64,000 bases of DNA from Alkalicella caledoniensis (GCF_014467015.1 NZ_CP058559.1:744001-808000), one strand, 5' to 3'. Shown: positions 16,492 through 25,101, numbered from the stretch's first letter. Numbers and translations are program-made. The notes: generated by a model from the letters alone, not told the origin.

Positions 16492-16542
16492 ATTAGTAAT
16501 TATTACTAATACAATAATACAAGGCTTGGCTATTTTTGTCAA
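16492..16542 (-). promoter_or_regulatory. Promoter with PerR/Fur-like palindromic operator
   Basis: Minus strand TTGACA (16542-16537), 17-bp spacer, TATTAT (16519-16514), followed at the start region by the perfect 19-bp palindrome ATTAGTAATTATTACTAAT (16492-16510). The TAATTATTA core matches the middle of the PerR box (TTATAATNATTATAA; 11 of 14 fixed positions by eye). Confidence 0.75.
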
Positions 16543-16594
16543 TAGGGTTCAGGCTTCATTATCCAATATTGGATAATTGAAGCCTGAACCCTAT
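16542..16594. repeat. Long palindrome (dispersed family, member 3)
   Basis: About 26-bp arms with one single-base bulge; outer ATAGGGTTCAGGCTTC and inner ATTATCCAATATT followed by the mirror half. It begins three bases after the osmC stop and abuts the -35 box of the next operon. No T tract on the minus strand. Confidence 0.85.
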
Positions 16595-16597
16595 CCT

Positions 16598-16993
16598 CTA
16601 CTTTACTGTTACTATGTCAAAGTTTGGTGGTGTCATCATGTGTTTTTTTACTGCGCATAGGTCCATTGCTCGAATTATGGCTTTTTCGTATTTTGCTGGG
16701 AATACTTCCGGCAGTGTTAGCTTTAATTCAACATTGTCCACAAGCCCTAACTCTGGATTTCTAGTCACGTCTAATTCTAGTTTTAATCCATCTGTGTTGA
16801 TCCCTTTACTTTCGCAAAAGCCTACTGCGTATAACCCAGCACAGGTAGCTATGGATGATAAGAACAAGTCAAATGGTGTCGGTGCAGACCCTTCTCCCCC
16901 TGCTATTTCAGGCTGATCTGTTGTTATGGTAAATCCTTTAATACTTGCGTCTACCTTTTTTCCACCTGGAAAACTAACTTCGATTAACGCCAT
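16598..16993 (-). CDS. OsmC/Ohr family protein (YhfA-like)
   Basis: 131-residue OsmC-fold protein. Cysteines at 51 (SSIATCAGLYA) and 113 (DLCAVKKHM) lie where the family's peroxidatic pair sits, with an extra Cys60. The GGEGSAPTPFDLFLSS segment is characteristic of the YhfA-type branch, whose role is less clear than that of organic-peroxide reductase Ohr and which sometimes occurs with sulfur-handling genes. ATG 16993 is chosen because AGGGGA lies nine bases upstream. Its promoter overlaps a CsoR/CstR-type palindrome (17023-17055), which points to control by copper or by persulfide rather than by OhrR. Confidence 0.9.
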   Translation of the reverse strand: MALIEVSFPGGKKVDASIKGFTITTDQPEIAGGEGSAPTPFDLFLSSIATCAGLYAVGFCESKGINTDGLKLELDVTRNPELGLVDNVELKLTLPEVFPAKYEKAIIRAMDLCAVKKHMMTPPNFDIVTVK

Positions 16994-17022
16994 AAAAATC
17001 ACTCCCCTTTATTATTATACAA

Positions 17023-17055
17023 GCTTATTATACCCCCTATGGGTATAATAAGCAA
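17023..17055 (-). promoter_or_regulatory. osmC promoter overlapping a CsoR/CstR-like operator
   Basis: Minus strand TTGCTT (17055-17050), 17-bp spacer and TATAAT (17032-17027). The spacer and flanks form a 13-bp-arm inverted repeat (GCTTATTATACCC / GGGTATAATAAGC) with a CCTAT centre. The C-tract/G-tract core between ATAC and GTAT is the pattern bound by CsoR-family repressors. Confidence 0.7.
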
Positions 17056-17057
17056 TA

Positions 17058-17480
17058 CTAAAAGTCTTTCTTTAGTACAACTTTAGTTTTATTTTTATAT
17101 CCAGATAGGGTATACGTTTTAATGGCTGCTTCATTATTTATACCTGTAAGAATCTTTATTTCACCAACTCCCACTGATGATAGTCTTTTTTCTAAGAATT
17201 CTACCATAGCCGAGGCTATACCTTTTCTTCGATACTCTTTTCTTACATAAACCTCAGTTATTTCTCCCTGGGGCTTTTCATAGCAGAAAGAGTCAAATTT
17301 TTGGGCACAGGCAAACCCCGCATGTTTTTCACCTACTTTAGCTATAGCGATTATCTCATCGGATTTCCTAAGACTTTTTCTCACTTGTTCAGTCCTAATT
17401 TTTACATCATTGAACTCATAGTTCATCAAAGATAATTCTTCGGCATCATATGTATTTGCAAGTCTTATCACCGTTTCCAT
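17058..17480 (-). CDS. GNAT family N-acetyltransferase
   Basis: 140-residue acetyltransferase. The acetyl-CoA binding motif reads VRKEYRRKGIASAMVEFLE (about residues 78-96), preceded by the beta strand GEITEVYV; the C-terminal motif B region is NNEAAIKTYTLSGYKNKTKVVL. The substrate is unknown; small cytosolic GNATs of this kind modify amines or protein N-termini. ATG 17480 has AGGAGGGG at eight bases, and the ORF-maximal start is unsupported. It ends two bases from the -35 box of the osmC promoter, so osmC is separately controlled. Confidence 0.88.
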   Translation of the reverse strand: METVIRLANTYDAEELSLMNYEFNDVKIRTEQVRKSLRKSDEIIAIAKVGEKHAGFACAQKFDSFCYEKPQGEITEVYVRKEYRRKGIASAMVEFLEKRLSSVGVGEIKILTGINNEAAIKTYTLSGYKNKTKVVLKKDF

Positions 17481-17628
17481 TTTTCCCCTCCTAATTCTAA
17501 ACAATGATTTAGTGTAAATACACAATACTGCAATCTCGCTTATAATATATCATACTAATCTGCTTTTTACAAAGGATAATTTAAATTATAACTGACTATA
17601 ACAAGACAACACTAACACTATTTGCGAA

Positions 17629-17661
17629 CAAAAAAAGGGCAATGTCGTAGACATAACCCTT
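17629..17661 (-). terminator. Terminator of the FMN-binding lipoprotein gene
   Basis: AAGGG..ATGTC/GACAT..CCCTT interrupted stem followed by seven T on the minus strand. Confidence 0.75.
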
Positions 17662-17666
17662 ACCAA

Positions 17667-18020
17667 CTATTTCTTAGCTTGCTCTAAAGCAGCTTTAGCT
17701 GCATCCACAATTCCTTGGCTACTGGCAGTAGCACCTGTTAAAGCATCAATATCAGCACTTTGTGCTTCTATAATAGCTCCAGGAGTGTCTTTAAAAGCCC
17801 CATCTGATATTCCAGGTGTATCATTGTGGTTTAGTATGTTAACCTCAACGATTTCCCCACCAGTGACTTTTACTTCTACTTCGATCTCTCCAGCATAACC
17901 CTTTGCAGCTCCTGTGTATGTTCCGTCTTCCCACATAGCTGTAGCAGCATCCGAATCTGAACTACATGCTGTAAAAACTAAACTTGACATAATCAACACT
18001 AAAACTAATAGTTTTCTCAT
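17667..18020 (-). CDS. Extracellular FMN-binding domain lipoprotein
   Basis: 117 residues: a signal peptide with lipobox LVFTAC (Cys19), a short linker, then a single FMN_bind domain ending in DALTGATASS. In this family the Thr of the (S/T)GAT motif (here T98) is the site where ApbE attaches FMN covalently through a phosphoester. The protein is therefore a membrane-anchored one-domain flavin carrier facing outside. It is encoded downstream of a NarL-like regulator and a sensor kinase, with an FAD reductase lipoprotein beyond. In UrdA/FrdA-type reductases these two domains sit on one chain, so this looks like a split enzyme. ATG 18020 has GGAGGG at eight bases. Confidence 0.9.
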   Translation of the reverse strand: MRKLLVLVLIMSSLVFTACSSDSDAATAMWEDGTYTGAAKGYAGEIEVEVKVTGGEIVEVNILNHNDTPGISDGAFKDTPGAIIEAQSADIDALTGATASSQGIVDAAKAALEQAKK

Positions 18021-18091
18021 TTGTATTCCCTCCATTTAAGTTATCCTTGTGCAATATTTATCTTACTATTTCACAGATAAGCATACAATAT

Positions 18092-18101
18092 GGCAAATGT
18101 C
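18092..18101. promoter_or_regulatory. Candidate response-regulator site upstream of FMN lipoprotein
   Basis: GGCAAATGTC, followed by CC, lies 72 bases before the lipoprotein start. It matches GACAAATGTC and GACATATGTC upstream of the FAD reductase gene (21725-21734 and 21770-21779). Confidence 0.4.
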
Positions 18102-18109
18102 CCAAGTTG

Positions 18110-18745
18110 TTAATCCAGGGATTTCTTCCTTTTCCAATATAAAGCTGCTTCGGTTCTGTTACTTACATTAATCTTAGATAGGATTTTACTCACATAGTTT
18201 CTCACTGTTTTTTCAGCTAGAAAACACTCTTCGGCTATATCTTTGTTTGATTTACCAGTTGCCACAAGCTGTAAGATTTTCAATTCCTGTTGTGTTAATA
18301 TATTCTCGTGTTTGTTCACAAAGCTATTATCACTTATATGTTTTTTATCCACTGATTTATCAACTACCATTTTGCCTGACAAAACATCATTAATTGCCTT
18401 CAGTATGGTCTTACTATCTATATTTTTCAACAAATACCCATTTGCCCCTGCTTTCAAGGTCTCTTGAACAATATCCTCTTCAGCATATGCTGTAAGCATA
18501 ATAACTTTTGTGGCAGGTGAAATTTTTTTTATTCTTCTAAGACCTGCTACCCCATCACCATCGGGTAATTTTATATCTAGCAAAACTAGTTCAGGCATTA
18601 AGTCTTCCACTAGTTCGTAGGCATCATATAAATTTTGAGCTTCACCACACACTATGTGATCAGTGTTCCTCTCTATTAGGGATTTGATCCCCCATGTTAC
18701 AACAGAATGGTCATCAACTAGTAATATCTTTGCCCTTCTAGTCAT
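18110..18745 (-). CDS. NarL/FixJ family response regulator
   Basis: 211 residues. Receiver domain at about 5-120 with acidic pocket D11/D12, phospho-acceptor D57 (LLDIKLPDGDG), the LTAY switch threonine and the LLKN lysine. A LuxR-type helix-turn-helix occupies about 145-205 (LTQQELKILQLVATGKSNKDIAEE). It overlaps the sensor kinase gene by eight bases, so the two are a coupled pair. It lies between two lipoprotein flavin enzymes and probably activates them when the sensor meets an external electron acceptor; the shared GACAAATGTC motif would be a natural target. Confidence 0.93.
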   Translation of the reverse strand: MTRRAKILLVDDHSVVTWGIKSLIERNTDHIVCGEAQNLYDAYELVEDLMPELVLLDIKLPDGDGVAGLRRIKKISPATKVIMLTAYAEEDIVQETLKAGANGYLLKNIDSKTILKAINDVLSGKMVVDKSVDKKHISDNSFVNKHENILTQQELKILQLVATGKSNKDIAEECFLAEKTVRNYVSKILSKINVSNRTEAALYWKRKKSLD

Positions 18746-20141
18746 TTAGGAATTCCTCCCATGGAATTGTTAAGGTAATAGTTGTTCCCATAATATTTGC
18801 TTTGATTGCCAAAGTGCCATCAGCCAATGAAGCTCTCTCTTTAATACTTTTAATACCAAAGCTATCGGACTTAATGGACTTTAAATCAACACCTACCCCG
18901 TTATCTGAAATAATTACTATAAGTTCCCTTAGGGTTGATTTAATGGTAACTTCGGCTTCAGTTGCCTTGGAATGCTTGATCACGTTACTTAGCGCTTCTT
19001 GTACAATATAGTACACTTGAGTCAATTTTTCGTTAGATAGTTGTCCTAGGGCTATGGCAGGAACTTCATAGTTGAGTTTTATCAGTACTGTCTTCCATTC
19101 TTGAAATTTTTCTACCAGTTCCGTTATATTAGCCTTGAGATCCTCAACTTCTATTTTTTGGGGAGAAAATCTTGCTATGAAACCTCTAATGTCAGATATC
19201 ACTTCATTTAGGTCTTCCTTAATTTCAATCAGTTGCTCCTTATTTCCTGGATTATCTTCATCTTCCATTAGAAATTCAGCTCTTAAGCCTGTAGCAAATA
19301 GTTTTTGTATCAACACGTCATGAAGCTCCCTGCCAAGCTTTCTTCGTTCTTGGGTAGCAGCTTGAACCTGAATTAATCTAGATATCTTCTCGTTTACTTC
19401 CCATGTGAATATTTTAATAATGTCTATAAATAAGAAGGTAATTAATATAGCTGAAAAAGTCCTCGCAGCTTCAATGGGTATTCCAAAAATTATCTCAAAG
19501 ACATTTTTATTAATAACATTTGCTGGGAAAAAATTTTGTTGTGAAACAATTAGTCCTGCAAAAATTCCATACATCAAAAAAACCACAGCTAAGGCTTTAA
19601 ACTTTATTGATATAATTTTAAGATTTAGATTCCGCATGGCCTCTGAGTTTTGGTACAAGGCATAAGCAACCAAAATTCCACCAGGTAACCCGATAAAATA
19701 CCTAGACATGGTACTATACATTGGGTATTTTATGTTTGTAGCAACATCTGGGTATAGCCAATCCATTATAAAAAAACCTAAGGCCCAGATGGTTAATAAT
19801 ACCCAAGGTATTTTTTTTAGTTTTTCTAGCTTATAATCTTTAAATTCAAATAATGCAAACCCAAAGGCAAATAGCGATGCGAAAGAAGTTGCATTTAAGA
19901 ACATTTTAAACTGGTATTGCTGGACTATATATTCTGGGTAACTATCAGCTATAATAATCATAGACACCCATTCAGAAAGACCATGTATAACTCCAAACCC
20001 CGCTAAATAGATCAGTGCCTTCATTAAAGGGAAGTTACTTATTTTTTTATTACTTTGCTGAAGAGCGGAGATACCCATGGTAAAAAAGGCTAATCCATAA
20101 ATAAAGTATAACGGTATGGATTTTGGTCCGAAGAAGTCCAT
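18738..20141 (-). CDS. Membrane sensor histidine kinase (NarX/HisKA_3 type)
   Basis: 467 residues. Seven or eight membrane helices fill residues 1-245 in place of a periplasmic ligand domain, followed by a short coiled region, the HisKA_3 box (RRKLGRELHDVLIQ, His274) and an HATPase_c domain with the N box VQEALSNVIKHSKA and G boxes DNGVGVD and GIKSIKERA. Such multi-helix sensors detect compounds or states within the membrane. It is cotranscribed with the NarL-type regulator. Start ATG 20141 has AAAGGGAGG upstream; an extended -10 (TGGTATAAT near 20178) is a likely promoter. Confidence 0.93.
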   Translation of the reverse strand: MDFFGPKSIPLYFIYGLAFFTMGISALQQSNKKISNFPLMKALIYLAGFGVIHGLSEWVSMIIIADSYPEYIVQQYQFKMFLNATSFASLFAFGFALFEFKDYKLEKLKKIPWVLLTIWALGFFIMDWLYPDVATNIKYPMYSTMSRYFIGLPGGILVAYALYQNSEAMRNLNLKIISIKFKALAVVFLMYGIFAGLIVSQQNFFPANVINKNVFEIIFGIPIEAARTFSAILITFLFIDIIKIFTWEVNEKISRLIQVQAATQERRKLGRELHDVLIQKLFATGLRAEFLMEDEDNPGNKEQLIEIKEDLNEVISDIRGFIARFSPQKIEVEDLKANITELVEKFQEWKTVLIKLNYEVPAIALGQLSNEKLTQVYYIVQEALSNVIKHSKATEAEVTIKSTLRELIVIISDNGVGVDLKSIKSDSFGIKSIKERASLADGTLAIKANIMGTTITLTIPWEEFLND

Positions 20142-20198
20142 GTTTTTTTGCCTCCCTTTATGTTTAATCTAAATTATTATACCAAGTATAGAGGAAAA

Positions 20199-20227
20199 AA
20201 CCTATCCCAGTATCAGGATAGGTTCTG
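20199..20227 (-). terminator. Terminator of the FAD reductase gene
   Basis: AACCTATCC/GGATAGGTT stem with an 8-base loop, followed by six T on the minus strand. Confidence 0.85.
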
Positions 20228-20231
20228 AAAT

Positions 20232-21623
20232 TTACTTGCCCGCTGCGTGTTTACCAGCGATTTTTCCAAATACGATGTTTTCAGTAGTGTTGTTACCAGC
20301 TACACGACCTGAACCGTATAGACCACCACTTATCTCACCTGCAACATAAAGACCTGCGATTGGGTTTCCGTCTTTGTCAATTGCTTGAGCATTTTCATTG
20401 AACGCTACACCAGCCATTGTATAGTGTGATGAAGGAAGAACCTCTACACCATAGAAAGGACCTTCTGTTACTTTACCAGTTGTTGATCTTTCAAATTCAT
20501 CTACACCATTGTTTAACTCTTCGATTGTAGCTGCAACAATTGCTGGATCTAAACCAAGTTCTAGAGCAAGTTCTTCAATAGTATCTGCTTGAATCATTTT
20601 ACCTCTGTTTACAGCCGCAGCACCGTTACTTGTTTCAAAAACCTCGGAATCAAAAATTACATAACCTACTCTATCAGTTTGCCCAAGCACGTGTGGTACT
20701 AGATCAATTGGTTTTAATGTTTCATTTACAAATCTTTGACCTTCTTTATTTAATAATACTCCGCCACCTTCTTGGCTAATTACAGACTCACGAATCCAGT
20801 AACCTGGTCTTCCTAAAGCTCTCATCTGGTGGAATTCCATATCCCTTGTGTCTGCTCCTGCAGCGATAGCCCATCTAAACCCATCACCAGTTGGCCCAAC
20901 TGTACTCATTACGTTGTGAGAGTTTGCAAATTTAGAATTGTACTCACCTATTAAATCTTGAGCATTACCAAAACCACCTGTTGCTAAGATAACAGCATCA
21001 GCTTTTATACTAACTTCATTGCCATCTTTGTCAGTTGCTTTAGCTCCAACTATTTTACCATCCTCTATAATTAACTCTTTACCTTCTGTGTTAAGTTTAA
21101 TTTCAAGATTGTCATACTTAGCAGCTTCTTGTTGGTAAGCTTGTAATAGTAATGCTCCAAAGTGACCTTCTGTTGGAACTATCCACCATGGCTCATCAAC
21201 ATTAAGCTTGTAGCTTAATCCTAGGGAAAGTAACCATTCGTACGCATCATTACTTTTTTCAGCAAGGATTGTAACTAGTTCTTCGTTTGGCAAGTTATTT
21301 CCCATTGTCATGGTTCTGTCAATATGATCTTGTACTGTAAAAGGAACTTCTGCTTCTTCGTGAAGATTTGTATCAGATGCAGTAAGACCAGTTGCAGATG
21401 TTATGGTATTACCTCCAAGCATAGGTAATTTTTCAATTAGAATAACATTTGCCCCTTCTTGTGCAGCAGTAATAGCTGATACTAGTCCAGCTCCTCCACC
21501 ACCAATTACAAGTACATCTGTTTTAATTTCATTTGAATCACTTGAATTATCATTTGATGTACATCCTACAAAAATACTCGTAGATAATGCCATAACCATA
21601 AGTAGAATCAAAAACTTTTTCAT
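20232..21623 (-). CDS. Extracellular FAD-dependent reductase lipoprotein (flavocytochrome c / urocanate-fumarate reductase family)
   Basis: 463 residues. A signal peptide with lipobox FVGC (Cys21) leads into an FAD_binding_2 domain: GGGGAG (41-46), acidic residue E64 for the ribose, LGGNT, an ATGGFGN motif, TMAGVAFNENAQ and a C-terminal SGRVAGNNTTENIVFGKIAG. This is the catalytic half of soluble fumarate, urocanate or related enoate reductases. It lacks the FMN_bind or heme domain that feeds electrons in single-chain relatives; an FMN_bind lipoprotein at 17667-18020 can supply it. It is likely a surface respiratory reductase; the substrate is not readable from sequence. Confidence 0.9.
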   Translation of the reverse strand: MKKFLILLMVMALSTSIFVGCTSNDNSSDSNEIKTDVLVIGGGGAGLVSAITAAQEGANVILIEKLPMLGGNTITSATGLTASDTNLHEEAEVPFTVQDHIDRTMTMGNNLPNEELVTILAEKSNDAYEWLLSLGLSYKLNVDEPWWIVPTEGHFGALLLQAYQQEAAKYDNLEIKLNTEGKELIIEDGKIVGAKATDKDGNEVSIKADAVILATGGFGNAQDLIGEYNSKFANSHNVMSTVGPTGDGFRWAIAAGADTRDMEFHQMRALGRPGYWIRESVISQEGGGVLLNKEGQRFVNETLKPIDLVPHVLGQTDRVGYVIFDSEVFETSNGAAAVNRGKMIQADTIEELALELGLDPAIVAATIEELNNGVDEFERSTTGKVTEGPFYGVEVLPSSHYTMAGVAFNENAQAIDKDGNPIAGLYVAGEISGGLYGSGRVAGNNTTENIVFGKIAGKHAAGK

Positions 21624-21724
21624 CTCATTGCCCTCCCGGAAATTTTAATTAGATTATTAGAGTTTGTACTGTTTTTCACAACCTCTAATGAGATTATAAT
21701 ACACATTTGGAAAGTACACATAGT

Positions 21725-21779
21725 GACAAATGTCCTTTTTTTCACAAGTGTACCATGTTTTGAAATAGAGACATATGTC
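21725..21779. promoter_or_regulatory. Two copies of a GACA(A/T)ATGTC palindrome upstream of the FAD reductase
   Basis: GACAAATGTC (21725-21734) and GACATATGTC (21770-21779) are 45 bases apart, about four helical turns, and about 100-155 bases before the start codon. A third near-copy precedes the FMN lipoprotein. Possible sites for the adjacent NarL-type regulator. Confidence 0.45.
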
Positions 21780-21860
21780 TAATGGTGCTTAAGTTTTATA
21801 TATGATATTACTGGTACATAGTAAAGCTTTCATTACTTTCTATATCTATATCTTTCACAA

Positions 21861-21918
21861 AAAAAGGATCAGACTAGAGTTTATCAATGATTTGATAAGT
21901 TCTAGTCTGATCCTTTTT
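21861..21918. terminator. Very long bidirectional terminator hairpin
   Basis: An 18-bp perfect outer stem (AAAAAGGATCAGACTAGA) plus an inner TTATCAA/TTGATAA stem, with A and T tracts at both ends. It terminates the carboxypeptidase gene. The rest of 21624-21934 holds only the FAD reductase leader and its motifs. Confidence 0.88.
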
Positions 21919-21934
21919 AACATATTAAATAATT

Positions 21935-22927
21935 TTAATTACTTGCTCTTTCATTGTTTCTTACAAATCTTTGCGGGTGTTGTTTTAAAAACTCACTTAA
22001 TGGTTTATTTGAGTTATACCACTGTTTTGCTGAGTCTACTCCTATATATCTGTAATGCCAAGGCTCATATATATATCCTGTGACATCTTCATACCCTTCT
22101 GGGTAACTCATGGCAAAACCATATTTATAAGCATTGTCTTTTAACCATTTACCTGCTTGGGTATCTTCAAAGGATTGTACCAATCTTCCCTCACTGTCTT
22201 CAGAAAAATCTACTGCAGTGCCCAGTTGATGTTCTGATTCTCCTGGACGGGCACTTCTTTGGTTTGCAATTTTTTCACCGTATTTTACTACATTTTCACC
22301 AAATACTTGTTGTTGAGTTTCATATGACCTAAATGCAGATGCCACATAAAGTGTAATATTCTGGGCTTTGGCATCAGTCCACATTTTCTCTAACTGCTCA
22401 GCAGCTTCCTGACGTAAAAAGTAAGACCATTGAGGACGTGCTAAAACATGTTTTGGTAATTCTACCAAGTCGTCTGGGTGATAGTTCCCTATATTGGTGT
22501 CTTTGGTTACTAAAGCTAACAAGTAACTTCCATCTATAAAAACTGAATCTCCTATTTTATCATAGTCTAGTTTAAACACTGCCTGTATATAAGTGTCCTG
22601 TTCACAGTAAAATTTATACTCTTCCCTTTGGGATACTATTTCGCCATTTTCTTCCCAACCCACAAAATTATAATTACTATGTGGGTTAGCTACGATTGTA
22701 ACTTCCTCACCTATTTCGTACCTACCTCCACCATCAACAGTGCCACCTAAGTTTTGTGATGGGTTAACTTCTATATCAACAACCTTTTCTTGTGTCTCCC
22801 ATATGTTTAATCCTTGTAGTAAGTTCACAGGATTTATAGCTAGCTTGTATCTAATGAAGATACTAGATATAACCAAAACCAAAACAACAGTTAAAAGAAC
22901 CACTTTTTCTCGGGTTATTTTCCCCAT
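21935..22927 (-). CDS. D-Ala-D-Ala carboxypeptidase, VanY family (M15B), with a repeat domain
   Basis: 330 residues: N-terminal membrane anchor (about 8-25), a divergent InlB/Flg_new-type repeat (GGTVDGGGRYEIGEEVTI through FVGWEENGE, about 60-115), and a C-terminal peptidase M15B domain. Zinc-site motifs are SARPGESEHQLGTAVDF (first His and Asp) and EPWHYRYIG (second His), with the upstream ASAFRSYETQQ. It trims the terminal D-Ala from cell-wall peptides outside the membrane. ATG 22927 has GGAGGGG at seven bases. Solitary gene between two palindromic terminators; no van resistance genes are near, so this is ordinary wall maintenance. Confidence 0.9.
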   Translation of the reverse strand: MGKITREKVVLLTVVLVLVISSIFIRYKLAINPVNLLQGLNIWETQEKVVDIEVNPSQNLGGTVDGGGRYEIGEEVTIVANPHSNYNFVGWEENGEIVSQREEYKFYCEQDTYIQAVFKLDYDKIGDSVFIDGSYLLALVTKDTNIGNYHPDDLVELPKHVLARPQWSYFLRQEAAEQLEKMWTDAKAQNITLYVASAFRSYETQQQVFGENVVKYGEKIANQRSARPGESEHQLGTAVDFSEDSEGRLVQSFEDTQAGKWLKDNAYKYGFAMSYPEGYEDVTGYIYEPWHYRYIGVDSAKQWYNSNKPLSEFLKQHPQRFVRNNERASN

Positions 22928-22998
22928 ATCTTCCCCTCCTCGTATAGTATATTGTAACAAATTATCTCACATTTTTAAATAACAATATTATGTAAACT

Positions 22999-23044
22999 GG
23001 GTCAGTCTTCAATTACCCAATATTGGATAATTGAAGACTGACCC
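22999..23044. repeat. Long palindrome (dispersed family, member 4)
   Basis: GGGTCAGTCTTCAATTA arm with the core CCAATATTGG and a mirrored second arm; one mismatch pair. It lies six bases past the chemoreceptor stop codon. No T tract on the minus strand. Confidence 0.85.
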
Positions 23045-23050
23045 CTATAC

Positions 23051-24367
23051 TTACAGTTTAAAATTACTTAGCTGTTTGTTTAGTTTTTCTGCATATGTTT
23101 CTAACTGCTTTGATATGTTCTCTATTTCATTAGCTTGTGCCGATTGTTGTTGTAGAGATGCAGCTACTTCGTTTATGGACTTTACGTTGTTGTGAGAGAT
23201 ATTACTTATCTTTTTAGTTTCATCTATTAGGGGCAGGGTTTGCTTATGTAAGTTTTGGACATCCATACTAATGTTTCTGGCAAGCTTTATAACCTCCTCA
23301 GTACTCCCTAACATGCCTTTGATTTTACCTTCTGTATCAACAACTGACTGTACGCCTTTTTGTACAGATATATGACTACTTGCCATAGCTTCTAGGGTTT
23401 GAGTGTTCCTTTCTTCTAGCATCTCAACTTTGCTTTGAATCTCTGTTGTGAAGCTTTGGGTTTGCTCTGAAAGTTTGCGAATCTCATCGGCCACTACAGC
23501 AAAGCCACGCCCCTCTTCCCCAGCTCTAGCTGCCTCAATGGCTGCGTTTAGTGCTAGCAAATTAGTTTGGTTGGATATATTTGAAATCATTTCAACTATT
23601 TCATTTATCTGTTGAATTCCTTTATTTAATTCCGAAATATTTTCTTCTAGGTTGTTTACACTATCTTTTACTGAGTTTATGTCTTGTACAACTCCACCAA
23701 GCTGTCTTTCCCCATCATGTATTTCTTCCACTGTTTTCATAGCTTGTCCTTCTAATGTCCTTGTTATAGCATTTGTATCTGTTAATTTTTCCATTGCAGA
23801 TGTAATGTCAGCTGTCATTTGATCTATGGCAACAGTTTGTTGATTTGATGCATCCACCATCTCTTGAGACAAATAAGCTATATGATCTGAAGCCATATTA
23901 GATTCTTTAGTTCCAGTTGACAACGTACCTGAAGATTTTTTTAGTTGTTCTGTAAGAGCGGCTACCTCACTTAATAAAGTTCTGTTTCGATCCATCATTT
24001 TATGCACATCTGCAGCTAGGTCACCTAATATGTTTTTAGGATATTTTTCTTTGTCCTCATTTAAATCTCCTGTTGCTATTTTTTGCATTAGGTTTTGTAG
24101 CTTTTTTATAGGTTTAAAAATTAAAAAATAAGTAAATATTAGTAGCATTATTAGGTTAACGATGCTTTGTAAAAAATTAGTGAGCAAAGCTAAAGCTCCT
24201 CCTACGTAAGCAATATGCTCAACTTCTTCAATAACACTGTTTAGATATCTTGTTAAATTTACGGTCAAAGGTGCAGTCACTGCTGTGGAAATAAAGGTAA
24301 TTAGCCCAAAATGAAAAAAAAGTGACCTTTTAATTTTTCTGTGAAAAAAACTTCTTTTTTCGCCCAT
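23051..24367 (-). CDS. Methyl-accepting chemotaxis protein without a large sensory domain
   Basis: 438 residues. Two membrane helices (about 17-38 and 57-86) are separated by only about 18 residues, so there is almost no extracellular ligand domain. A HAMP-like linker (about 87-140) is followed by a long coiled-coil signalling domain with the invariant hairpin tip ([34 protein letters not shown]). Such receptors sense internal, membrane or energy-related signals. No chemotaxis or flagellar gene is nearby, which is common for dispersed receptors. ATG 24367 has AAGGGAG upstream. Bases 24368-24553 downstream of the GNAT gene show nothing. Confidence 0.92.
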   Translation of the reverse strand: MGEKRSFFHRKIKRSLFFHFGLITFISTAVTAPLTVNLTRYLNSVIEEVEHIAYVGGALALLTNFLQSIVNLIMLLIFTYFLIFKPIKKLQNLMQKIATGDLNEDKEKYPKNILGDLAADVHKMMDRNRTLLSEVAALTEQLKKSSGTLSTGTKESNMASDHIAYLSQEMVDASNQQTVAIDQMTADITSAMEKLTDTNAITRTLEGQAMKTVEEIHDGERQLGGVVQDINSVKDSVNNLEENISELNKGIQQINEIVEMISNISNQTNLLALNAAIEAARAGEEGRGFAVVADEIRKLSEQTQSFTTEIQSKVEMLEERNTQTLEAMASSHISVQKGVQSVVDTEGKIKGMLGSTEEVIKLARNISMDVQNLHKQTLPLIDETKKISNISHNNVKSINEVAASLQQQSAQANEIENISKQLETYAEKLNKQLSNFKL

Positions 24368-24553
24368 TATTATACAACTCCCTTAGCTTAGCTTAATAGT
24401 ACTTTTTTGTATTAAAACAAATTCGACACCATATTATTTTTTTCCTGCTTTTTCCTTGTGTTTACAAATACTTTGCACTTTGTATCACAATGAATATAAG
24501 GGAGAAGGATAAAATACCTAAGTTTAATTTAGTATCTGTCAGGTATTAAATTT

Positions 24554-25039
24554 TCATATAATTTTACCCATGTAATATTCATCAACGTATTTTCCTTCAA
24601 CTTTCATTGCTTTTTTTCTAGTTCCTTCGACCAGAAAACCCATCTTTTTATATAATGCTAATGCGGCCGTATTATGGGTCATTACTGTTAATTCAAGTCT
24701 TGTAATTCCATTTTCTTTTGCCCAATTTATTACTTCCCCAAATAGCTTTGTTCCTAACCCTCTGCCTTGGTGGGTTTTAAGTATTCCCATTACAACATAT
24801 CCCATGTGGTTTATTCTTTTAGCGAATCCACGGGAAATAGAGATAAAACCACCTAGCTCCCCCTTATCAGCCACAACAAATGTTTCACTACCTTTATTAT
24901 TTACTCTAGCAATTATTTCATCCTCTGTCATACTACGCTCACCAGGTTCAAACAACATAAAACTCGTCTCTTGGTCCAATTTATTAAGCATTTCCAAATA
25001 TGCAGCGGAATCAGAAACCTCTAGTTTCCTAATGTGCAT
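24554..25039 (-). CDS. GNAT family N-acetyltransferase (RimJ/YhhY-like)
   Basis: 161 residues. Acetyl-CoA motif A is visible as MGILKTHQGRGLGTKLFGEVINWA (about 88-112) with the Q/RxxGxG/A core; motif B follows as LELTVMTHNTAALALYKKMGFLVEGTRKKAM, typical of the branch near protein or antibiotic-type acetyltransferases. The acceptor cannot be named. ATG 25039 has GGGAGG eight bases upstream. Single gene; the divergent ABC-F gene starts 155 bases away with its own promoter. Confidence 0.9.
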   Translation of the reverse strand: MHIRKLEVSDSAAYLEMLNKLDQETSFMLFEPGERSMTEDEIIARVNNKGSETFVVADKGELGGFISISRGFAKRINHMGYVVMGILKTHQGRGLGTKLFGEVINWAKENGITRLELTVMTHNTAALALYKKMGFLVEGTRKKAMKVEGKYVDEYYMGKII

Positions 25040-25101
25040 AAGAGAAACCTCCCTTCGTACTTTGTATATTTGATTTATTCTTTATACGAAAGAAAAACCC
25101 T

